The notes under the pieces are model-generated. The model ran no database searches, had not been told where the DNA came from, and was given only the letters and a program-made list of their open reading frames with translations. From Bemisia tabaci (taxonomy: Eukaryota; Arthropoda; Insecta; Hemiptera; Aleyrodidae): a stretch of DNA of 64,000 nucleotides. Location of the stretch: NCBI RefSeq assembly GCF_918797505.1, contig NC_092795.1, forward strand, positions 24,787,131 to 24,851,130. Reading direction: 5' to 3'. This document shows positions 48,901 through 58,400 of the stretch, in pieces; the first letter of the stretch is position 1; the number at the start of each line of letters is the position of its first letter. The position numbers and the translations under genes are program-made.

Positions 48901-51900
48901 GGTCCGTCCTTGCGCAGATCCCCCCGCCCGCGCGGCTGCACAGCCGCCCCTCGCCCATCGGAGTTTTGCCGTGACGTCAACAGGAGCCCACTCGAGATAA
49001 CCTCCCGCTCCCCGCCCTCCCCGGGATAGCCTACCGTTTTCAAACTTCCCGCTCGAAGGGGCTCCTGCTGACGTCATGCGCAATAGAGGTCTTATTTTTC
49101 GTTTTCGAAAGGACAGACCTTAGTCTCATTATGCCATGGTCGATACCCCTCCTCTTTCGACTTTAGCTATAGCAGCTGCTGTAATCAGATCTCCCCAAAT
49201 TGAATCAAATTTTTAACGGTACTTTTTTACCGTTCTTTTCTTATTTGTATAATGTGTTCAACTGACTGACTCTCTTGTGGTCAACAGACGGACCAGGGAG
49301 TCAGGAATCTGACGGCTGAGACTGCGAAGAGGCTTGCTGGCGAAAATCCCAACTATTCGTCGGAGGATCTCTTCGAGGCCATCGAGGGTGGCGATTTTCC
49401 CTCCTGGAGTATGTTCATCCAAGTCATGACTTTTGCACAGGCCGATCGCTTCGAATACAGCGTTTTCGATCTTACCAAGGTAGTGTCATCGATTTCATAG
49501 AGTTTACACCAACCTTCCTGTACATAACACCCTGAAAAAAAGTTTCCAGACGAGAATACTCGTTGAGCCAACCGGAAACCTCTTTAAAGTTACTGGAAAT
49601 CTCTTTGAAATAGCAATACAGTTTTAAACAAGAAGATGTCCTTTTGACTTAACGAGATTTTTCGTCTATGAATTATTAATTGGAAGTTCTATGATCCAAC
49701 AGAAAATGTGTGTCCGTGTTATGAAGGAGTATGTTCTACCATGCACGTATGTTAAATCTATTTAATAATTCGTTCACTGAAAAAAATTACGGGTTATATG
49801 GACATACCGTCCATTTAGGGCGCAGAGGCTGAAATTTCCGGGTCGTGGTGCCGTAGCTTCTACTGTTCCGGGTGTTACGCCCGGAACTTTCGGCGTCTGA
49901 GGCCGGAACACCAATGGTATATCTATATAGCCCGTGACCAGCTGTGAACCGTGCCAGTGACCGTGTTCGCCAAATTAAATTTTCAGCAGAAACTCCTTAA
50001 CTCCTTAATAAGAGATGTTTAACCGTCCTATGGCAATTTTATGTTCGTGCTAAAAATGGTTTTAAATATACATTTATTTTATAACTTTATTTTACTTTTT
50101 AACGTATTTTAAACCATGCAGGTTTGGCCGTTGGACAGATACCCCTTGCTTCCCGTGGGACGGATGGTGTTGAACAGGAATCCTCAGAACTTCTACCACG
50201 AAATCGAGCAGCTTGCTTTCTGCCCCTCAAATCTGGTTCCAGGAATTCAGGCCAGTCGAGATCCCATGCTTCAGGTACGTACATCACCGAAATCATTTTT
50301 CCTAACGGTAGTCAATATGTTTTTGTTTGATAAGAAAGGGATTGTTGTGTAAGTCTGGAATAAATATGTTGAATTTCACGTAATCTATAGGTAAAGAGCA
50401 CGTACATAAAGAATCAAAGTCTTCGGGGGGCTATCAGACCATAATGGGTAGCTATTTCTGTTAGATTTGACTGAGAAATCAATTCTTGAGTTTTCGAAGG
50501 AAACCAGTGATCAGTATCCCAAAAAATGAGTTGTCAATTCAAATGTGAGAAATCAATTTTTGAGTTTTCGGAGGGAACCAGTGATCAGCATAAAAAAAAA
50601 ATGAGTCGTCAGTGCTATTTTTTTCCAGATATTGGGTTTAAAGTTGTATTTTCATTTCAGAATTTAGAGCCTTGGACACGGTTTATTAAAATGTTGAAAA
50701 ACTCCCCCTTAAAACTACGTTTTTTGTTCTGGAAACGTAAACATCCAGAATTCTGGTTTTGTCGTGGTTTTGCGGTAGTGATAAAACGAAATTTACCATG
50801 AGCGTATCTTTCAAGGGGCTCAGGTGGGCCTGTTTCTACCCCGCGGGTTTGAGATAATATCATTTGACGTTTCCTCGTTTCATTGCATAACGCGATAAGA
50901 AAAAGGAATATGGGAGATGCTTTTAGAGAACTGTTGATAGAGTCAAACGTTAGGTTTACATGTAGGCCGAAATTTGCGTGAGAATGGCCTCGAAATGCAT
51001 CTGAGAGAGGTCAATTTTCCAAAATATCCCGGGAAATCCCCAAAATCCTTCTGAGCTTCGAGCAGACCCCTCCTGGAGAAGTGAGGGTTAGCCCCATCCA
51101 GAAAATTCCTCTAGCTTTGTTATTGGATTTATCAAATTTACGACTTTCGACTGTTTCCCAGATAAGACATAATATTTTTACAATATTTTGATATTATTTT
51201 AATCAAAATTACTTTTTAAAAAAATATTTAGAGGATCTTTATTTAGTATTTGTAAAAATAATATGTTTACCCGAAATATTATAAAACAATTTTCACAGTA
51301 TTGGCACAGTATTTCACAGTATTTTAAAGTATTGGCACAGTATTTATGCCAAACGGAAATATGGTGTACATTTTTAACATTGGCTCAATATTTAACCAAT
51401 ATTGGCCCCATGTTTGCATAAATATCAAATATTGTTTAGATATTGGCTAAATATTTCTGTCTTATCTGGGTTTCCTCGTTTTAAAAGTTTATTTCTCCCT
51501 GTTTGCGAAGGCTCGGATGTTCTCGTATAAAGACACCCAAAGGTACAGGCTGGGGCCCAATTTTATGCAGATTCCAGTGAACAGGCCTCTGGAGACGCCC
51601 TACAATCTCCAACGCGACGGACCGATGAACATGTTTAACCAAGGCGCAAACGTGAACTACTATCCGAATTCATACAGCTCTTTGCGCACGGATCCTTACA
51701 GCGATGCGATCACTTACAACATCACAGGAGTTGTTGGAAGGTGGGTCCTGCCGTATTTGACAATGACTCCTATCATGAAAACAGTAGTGAAAATCAGCTT
51801 CTGATACAGAGACATTTAAAATATTAATTGAAAAAAAAAACTACAATAGATCAGTCATCAATCGTATTGGATTGGTGTAACCGGTTCCTTTTTCCTTTTC

Positions 51901-53756
51901 TTTGCCCTCTTTTACCTCTTACTCCTCTTCCTCTCTTATGTAATTATCTGCCTCCTCCCCTACTCTCCTCCTCCTTCTTCCTCTTGCTGTCAACCCTCTT
52001 CTTTTTTCTATATTCTTTCTCTCCTTTTTTTCCCCTTTTCTAAAAAAATCGTAAAACACACCTTTACACCCCGGTGTTGACAACCTAAGTTTTGGTTTGT
52101 GTGGATTAAAGCCCCTTTGCCTACGAACAGTCGTAAATCCACAATTTAGCAACCTCAATCCTGAAAATTGAAATAACCACAAGAATGTAAAAACATGAAA
52201 AGAAAAACTGACCCCCCCCCTCCCACCGAAAATAAGAAAATCCCGATAGACTGGACCAATTGATGTTATTTTGATTTTATTGTTGTGTAGAAGTTTTACA
52301 TTTGAAACGTTAGAACTCTACACTGCCGTGCTAAGGAAGACCGGCGTATGAACATTCGAGAGTTGCCAGATTTTCTTCGATAAAAGGTTCATTTTTGAGA
52401 GAAATTATGAATATTTGTCCTTAAAATTTTCAGGAGCTATATGTGAAATTACGAACAAAATCATCTAAAAAATTGAAGAGAAATTATCTTGAGTTTACCA
52501 GGAAATTCATGTTTTATCAAAGATAATTTGGCAACGCCTGAGGGCTCATGCGGCGTTTTTCCTTACCACGACAGTACTGAGGGTTGTGATTATTCATAAT
52601 AAACTGACAAAATAAAATACAAATAATGTATGAATATTACTCATGGAATCGTTCTCTGGCCCGGTATTTTGCCAGTTTCATTCGGAATTTTTAAGATGCT
52701 GATCGATGGTCAAGAATTATTCATATTGACTTTCAATCTTGTTAAAAATATTCCAGGCACGACACGAAGGATGAAGACAATTACACTCAGGCGCGAGAAT
52801 GGTACCTAAGTCTCAGCGACTACGACAAACTTGCCCTAGCGAAGAACGTTGGCGCTGATTTGAAGGGGTGCACGTCCGCCATTAAAGTAAGTAAAAAAAA
52901 AAAAAATTAAAATTGTATATCTAGGTCCATATGATACGAATATTACACTCTCAGCTTTAACACTTAGGATAACTGTTGCAGAAAGTAAAAATTTAAGATT
53001 CTAAGGTTCGTGGGTGCGTGCAACACACATTTGGCCTGATTGAAACTGCGCCTGCAAATCTGCTGCTAGGCAAAACTTCATACTAGTTGCGGCACAGTAC
53101 TGCCGTGCTACCGAAGAACGCCGCGGCGTGCGCCGTATGAACATTCGAGAGTTGCCAAATTTCCTTCGATAAGATGTTTATTTTTGGGGCAAGTTATGAA
53201 TATTTTTCTCTCAAATTTTCAGGAACTTTCGGTGAACTTGCGAACGAAATTATCCAAAAAAAATGGAATAAAAATATTCATATGTTTACCAGGAAATTCT
53301 TAATTTCCTGGTAAACATTGATTTTGTTTAATCGAAGGAAATTTGGCAACGCTTCAAGGTTCATACGGCGTTTTTCCTTAGCACGGCAGAATACTATGAC
53401 GGATAAGTGCCGCACTGAGAGATGTATTAAAACAAACTTTTCCCCCGACTGCTCAACGCTGTTTTTGATAGTTTTTCTATATTTTAGAAAAAAATCATAG
53501 TTTGACCTAAAAAGTAGTGATAAATGTACATTTCCGTCTGTGTTGCTTGTATAGCTAATTGGCTCCACTGCACATGGGAAGTTCAAAATATATGTAGGTA
53601 TTCTCTTCCTTTTCAACCAGAGAGTATCCCTCTATTTTTCCCGACAAGATCTCACATTTTTCCTCTTCTATGTTTCAGAAGCGCGTTTTCAGTGCCTTTA
53701 ATCTCGTCCACCCAACTTTAGCCGGAAACATCCTAATGTATACTCCTCCCGAATGA
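43371..53756 (+). CDS. Haem catalase, nine visible exons, N-terminal exon not identified
   Basis: Catalase converts hydrogen peroxide to water and oxygen. Exons: 43371-43560, 45163-45301, 46457-46610, 47743-47922, 49288-49479, 50122-50274, 51511-51740, 52757-52886, 53679-53756; every join has GT..AG and agrees in phase. The distal motif [17 protein letters not shown] keeps the catalytic His. [12 protein letters not shown] keeps the catalytic Asn. [16 protein letters not shown] keeps the haem-ligand Tyr and its Arg. [10 protein letters not shown] and YYPNSY are also typical. The visible part is 481 residues; animal catalases are about 500-530. The first visible exon begins at phase 0 with [16 protein letters not shown], so at least one upstream coding exon is missing. 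The protein ends ...LMYTPPE with no SKL/ANL-type peroxisomal signal and lacks most of the usual C-terminal tail. It is clearly catalase, but diverged from the usual peroxisomal animal form, so secretion or a cytosolic site is possible. Confidence 0.95.
43638..44086. mobile_element. Foldback MITE in first visible catalase intron
   Basis: The outer ends GGTGATTCGATGGAC and GTCCATCGAATCACC are flanked by TTAA on both sides. Arms of about 190 bp stay paired to the centre (AAAACCACGCCTTTATTACG). TTAA duplication is a piggyBac feature, though in a palindrome it may be part of the arm. No coding sequence. Confidence 0.8.
44192..44508. mobile_element. Foldback MITE with TGCACACGGAG ends
   Basis: TGCACACGGAGAAGAAAACT, GGGACCCGAAGTTGAGGTCA and GGATCTCTGAAGTTT on the left pair with AAACTTCAGAGATCC, TGACCTCAACTTCGGGTCCC and CTCCGTGCA on the right. 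It sits in the catalase intron about 105 bp from the previous foldback. Confidence 0.8.
46057..46323. repeat. GCAGGCTGATTATTGAAATTGATAGA family, full copy
   Basis: Ends GCAGGCTGATTATTGAAATT and AATTTCAATAATCGGTCTGC are inverted repeats; inside, TAGACTAAGG and GATCCTATTGG pair with CCAATAGGATC. Siblings at 60820 and (half) 42615. A 34-base poly(A) run lies just upstream at 45954-45987. Confidence 0.8.
48143..48275. repeat. TGGACTACATTTTGCAA family, diverged copy in catalase intron
   Basis: GAACTACATTTGGCAA on the left; AGGCTCATTATAGAAACAAC and GCCGTTGGTTCTCCTATGC in the middle; AGTGGTTTCTTCTTGCAAAT on the right. It is followed at 48330-48407 by the 75-bp core also seen at 1683. Confidence 0.65.
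48863..49147. mobile_element. MITE with 9-bp target duplication in catalase intron
   Basis: GTCGATACC occurs at both edges (48863-48871 and 49139-49147). Between them the ends CATGGCCTAATGAGAC and GTCTCATTATGCCATG are inverted. The GC-rich interior has a second inverted pair, TGACGTCAACAGGAGCCC and GGGGCTCCTGCTGACGTCA. A 9-bp duplication fits Mutator-like elements. No transposase frame. Confidence 0.85.
51158..51470. mobile_element. CCCAGATAAGACA-ended MITE, AT-rich, catalase intron
   Basis: CCCAGATAAGACA and the near-matching TGTCTTATCTGGG bound an AT-rich core with repeated TATTGGCACAGTATTT units. It ends 40 bp before the exon at 51511. Confidence 0.85.
51880..52045 (+). repeat. Pyrimidine-rich low-complexity tract
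   Basis: About 165 bp that is nearly all C and T (CCTCTTACTCCTCTTCC pattern), in a catalase intron. Open frames here reflect composition, not genes. Confidence 0.85.
52321..52576. repeat. TACTGCCGTGCTAAGG family MITE, copy 3
   Basis: CACTGCCGTGCTAAGGAAGA at the left and CCTTACCACGACAGTACT at the right; GAACATTCGAGAGTTGCCAG subterminal. In the catalase intron before the exon at 52757. Confidence 0.85.
53096..53392. repeat. TACTGCCGTGCTAAGG family MITE, copy 4
   Basis: TACTGCCGTGCTACCGAAG on the left, CCTTAGCACGGCAG on the right, with the family signature GAACATTCGAGAGTTGCCAA. It carries a short local duplication near 53287-53318 (AGGAAATTCTT / TTTCCTGGTAAACAT). In the last catalase intron. 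Confidence 0.85.
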
Positions 53757-54536
53757 GACTCTTTAGAATTGATGGAATCACTGGATCAAATTCGGGATTT
53801 AACTCAACACATCCATGCAAAAGGGTTCAATCTACAATACAAATTCATGTTTTCTCCAAAAAATTTGCGTGAACAATCTATACCTGTTACGATTTTGTGA
53901 AAGAGCGTTCAACAATGTTTTTACGCCGAATAATGTGTCCTTAGCATAGTGTCCAGTGAACCTCAAATTTAATTATACAACAACCGTGCACTTCTTAAAA
54001 AGTCTTATTGTATATTTGACGTTTCTATAATGAGAATATTCGGTCAGATTTTTCATTGTACAGCATTTTGGGTCATCATTGCTGTCATTGAAAGTGTCCT
54101 CTCTTCCTCGAGATCATGAGAACATTGAGAAGAGTATAACGCTTAATAAGCAGCAATATTTATAAGATTAGCTAAATATCTACGTTGAATTCTCGGAGAG
54201 TCACGAAACATGTTGAACATGTTTGAACCGCAAAAACGCGTGCTCGCAAAAGAGTTGCATGAAACCTTGTAAAGAATTATTAACTGGGTCGAAAACCGTC
54301 GAAGAGCTACATAAGATGAGTTTATTTCAAGCAAAGGTACCAAATCAAAGCGTATGAGGTAACGTTTACTTGTATTTGGACTTTTTTCAAACAAGACGTT
54401 GATTATTCTAAAAATGTTGCTGGGCTATCAGCAGTTGAAAAGATTCCTAATGGTATACTTATCAAATTTCTACTGCCTGATTTTTCAATGAGATTTCTGC
54501 CGCATAACACGGTATGTAAAACACGAAGTTCCTACA

Positions 54537-54542
54537 AATAAA
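54537..54542 (+). terminator. Poly(A) signal candidate for the catalase
   Basis: AATAAA about 780 bp after the catalase stop codon. Another AATAAA lies at 54728-54733. Both fall in the 1.7-kb interval between the catalase and the convergent lachesin gene. Confidence 0.35.
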
Positions 54543-55223
54543 AATGAAAGAAGAGCAAATATCTTGTGAATAACTTACAAAGAAATATTGCATTAAAATC
54601 TCCCAAGTCGCTCGATTTCAGTGCCCTCGCTTTACAAAACGACAATTTTTCCAAAATTTGATTTTTATGCTAATGATACAAGTAGCAGTCGGCACTTTTA
54701 TTTTCTGTGTAAAATTTTATTTATTCGAATAAAAACAAACAAAGTTTGTGCAAAATTTGAAAAATCTATTTTATTACAGTGTCATATCGAGTATTACGCT
54801 AATTATGATAATAGGAACTTAAACTTGTGAGATAATCTGAAGTGTATATCAATTACAGCTCCCCAAGAAGCAAAAATTGCAATAAATTTCGATTTCATGG
54901 TGAAATTATTCCCACTGCATCGGAGTTCTGTAGGTGTTGCCTATTTACCGAATGAGGAGGCTCCTTGTGTTAAATACAATATATTGCAGTATAATTAAAG
55001 CAGGTTGTAAATTTTATTGCATTAGAATTTATGCATACCCTCCTGAATACAAGTTACTCATCTCATGGTCGTTTATATATAGCATTTATTGACCGACAAT
55101 TGTAAAAAATATTGCAACTTTATGGTGAAATATTGTACTTTCATTACAACAAATCGCAATTTTCTTTCAATATTTTCGATGTGCTGTGCTGCTGGGGATC
55201 ACTCGCTCTATCAGGAATACAGA

Positions 55224-55229
55224 TTTATT
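55224..55229 (-). terminator. Poly(A) signal candidate for lachesin
   Basis: TTTATT on the plus strand, AATAAA on the minus strand, about 240 bp past the lachesin stop codon. It is a usual distance and the nearest clear hexamer that I noticed. Confidence 0.4.
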
Positions 55230-55467
55230 CAGTCGTAATCTCTACTCGTCATTACTTCTGTGATTACTTATGATTACTTTTGATTCAGAGGATATCACTC
55301 GGAGATAATAATTGACAGCGAATAAACAATAGAATCTATTCGGTGTGTGCACTACCGTTCTAACGAGGCAGCGAGACACAAAACGCCCTAAAGCCTTAAA
55401 ATGTAGAATAAGTCTTCAGGAAAATCACAGAGATTTGAAGTTTTACCGCATCAGTTGAATTATTTGA

Positions 55468-58400
55468 TCACCAAAAGAACCAGCCCTTGCTCTGAGCAGA
55501 GTTGCCACAGGCTGGGGGACATACTGGATCGTCAGTTTCTGTTGAAAAAAGAAAGAAGAAAAATTGAATTTAATTCGATTTCAGTTAAGTCGTTACATCC
55601 AAAGTTGTTAGGCCGTTGAAAAAACCAGGAAAAAAATTACTTCATCACACATCTCTGTTATTGAGCATAAATTACTGCCGCGTCAGTTAAACCCGTGCTT
55701 CTGGGCCAAGACTCCGGCTATTGTGAATTAGTTTTAATTTTTTACAACTCTCTCATTTTAAGTTCTTTTCTGTTTTTTCTGCTGGATCCTGAAAATATTC
55801 CGGGCTTTCAGCTATTCTCACTTTAATAAATCGAAACTCTAAAAATCATATGAAGTTGCAACGAATGAATTTATTGTTCTATTAATACTCTAACCGCATG
55901 AAAATTTCAAAATCACCGGAGCTCAGTAGGCTGTCGGAAACTATACCCACATACATTTTCCAAAACAGGAAGACTAAATAGGGTCCGTTTATAGTTCACC
56001 CGGATGGTGCGAAGACCGGAAGATATTTAATGAAAAACATTTCATCTGCATTTGCGTTTAAGCATTATAGAGCATAGGCAGAATTTTCTTCAAATATCTG
56101 GAGGAGGGCATACTTACGCGGGAACGCAAGTAGAATTCTTATTGTATAGAACCGTTCAATAGTGCAAAATGCAAACTGCCGTTCACATTTTGAACTATTA
56201 AAGGCAAATTTTTACGTAAAATGAGTTTTGAAATGAAGTCATGATTAAACTAACAGAATAGGGATCATTTTGCCAACAAAATTCCGCAGGGGGAAACTCT
56301 TGGATTAATTTTCCAAAATTAAAGTGAATGTATCTATTAAATTCGCACCAATCAATAAACGACACGTTGCTGCTTGCCATTATTTGCTCAAATATGTGTA
56401 ACAAAGTAAAATGGAGAATTTGCGAAAATTACCATAAAACTCGATGTCTGCTTGAGCGTGTCCAAGTTTGTTAGTGGCTTTACACTGATAATGCCCGTAT
56501 TGTCTTTGTTCTGTGGACAGAATCCGCAGTTTCGCATCCGTAAAGTCCGTTCCAGTTGCTGCTTTGGACGCACTTTAAAAACGGAAAAACATGCATACGT
56601 CAATGTTAGAAACAAATTTTCATAATGGGAATCAACATAAATTATCCTCATCTATTTTACTGTTTTGATTTACCAATATATCCAAGATTTCCAAGATCCA
56701 ATACCAAGATATCCACAAATCGACCTATTCCGAACCCGAAATCTCGAAACTTCGCATCCCCCCCTCCCCGCCGAAACCCTCGAAAACCCGATTTCTAGGT
56801 ACAGCCTCATTCCCCCCCCCCCTAAATTCTTAAGAAAGGTCAGGTGAGGCCCGAGACTGTGAAGTTCGGATTCCTTTCTGTCGATTATCTACAATACCAA
56901 CTTCTTGTCGCAAAATTTACGTCGCCAATTTTGCAATGAAAGAGCAATTCTTTAGAACGTTACTTTTGGGCTTCAAATGGGTTAATTTGGTCTCTTGGGG
57001 GCCATTAAAGTTCAAATATGTTGTACTCTTCGAATTGGATGCAATCAATTTGCAATTTGAAAGGGAGCCCCAACTTTTAAAATTGAGCTTTCTCCCCTGT
57101 TTACCATCCAAGAGGGGCTAAAGGAGCTTCAGGACCATGAAATTCGGATTCCGCGGAGTCAAATTCCTTGGATGTATTCTTTTTCCGTAGAATATACGTC
57201 AATTTTGCAATCCAAGATTTATTTGTGGAGAAAGCATCATCCCCCCCCCCTCTCTCTCTCTCTCTCTAAGCGGTCGCTTTTGTGCCGAGGGTGGACAGAT
57301 TTTTAATTTAATAGGCGTCAACTTTACTAAAATATTTCTGTACTTTTCATCTCTGATGCAATTGAATCGCAATTTTTTCGGGAACCCAAAATTTTGAGAT
57401 CATGACCCCCCTTTTACCCCACCCCTCCTAAGGGGGGCTGGGAAGGTTTTGAGACCATGCACTTCGGATTCCTTAGGGACAGTTCCCTATTCGCACAACC
57501 CCTGATTCCTGACTCGCACGACCGAAAACAACCGAGATAGAGGCTTGAAAACGGGAGATCTAAAGCTGATTTTCAGTATGCGCGCGACAAGTGGACTCCC
57601 CGCTAATTTGAAAATTGGCGCGTCAATTTGTATATTTTGCCGCGCGCGCCACTGAAATTGGCGGGAACCAATGGGACTGCGAGTTGCGACTTGTTTACAT
57701 TCGCGTTATTTTGATAACAAGTTGTAAACAAACCTGGATGGTTCTTCGGTATTCATCTTCTCGTGAGTTTCACTTGTGAATAAGTCCTTTGAATATTTAA
57801 AGTTGCTCAAGGTTCCTGATTTATGTACAAGTGCGATTTGCCCTTATCTTAACCAAATCCTTTCAAAGGATATTCAATCGATGATCCCTCGTTTAATCTC
57901 CATCGACGCCCTAGGTTTGCTCTCCAAGTAACTATGTAAGTTTTCAAAAAGTACTTAATACTTTATTTTTTTCTTTCCCGCAGTTTCACTAGCACTGTAC
58001 TGATTGAAATTATTGAGGCCTGCAAATTGCAGGAAGCTTCAAACCTTTCATCTTGTTTCATTCATCGATTTATTGCTTAGTTATCACCAGGGATTCATCT
58101 GTCTTGTTGTGGTCTAACTAAGTACTCCCAATGTCTTTTCATGCCAGCATCTCACCGCAGTTCATCCATGATCTGAGTCACCTTAAAGAGGGCTTTTACA
58201 GCTGAGAGATGAGATATGCATCTCACCTATAGCAATAATACTATGGAAGCTCATAGTCAAATGCTGAGTCTAATCTATTGATTAATTAAGTGCCTGTCCG
58301 TTAGCGGCCGGCCAACGTTTGATTTTCCTATGATACCCTATCATGCCTTAAAAATAATCGATATCATGCCTCAGGTGTTGCAGATTCATGCATATCTCTC

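Larger units (their letters stand above)
53757..55467. other. Convergent interval between catalase and lachesin
   Basis: Holds the 3' untranslated regions and poly(A) signals of both genes. Otherwise AT-rich without coding features. Confidence 0.5.
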
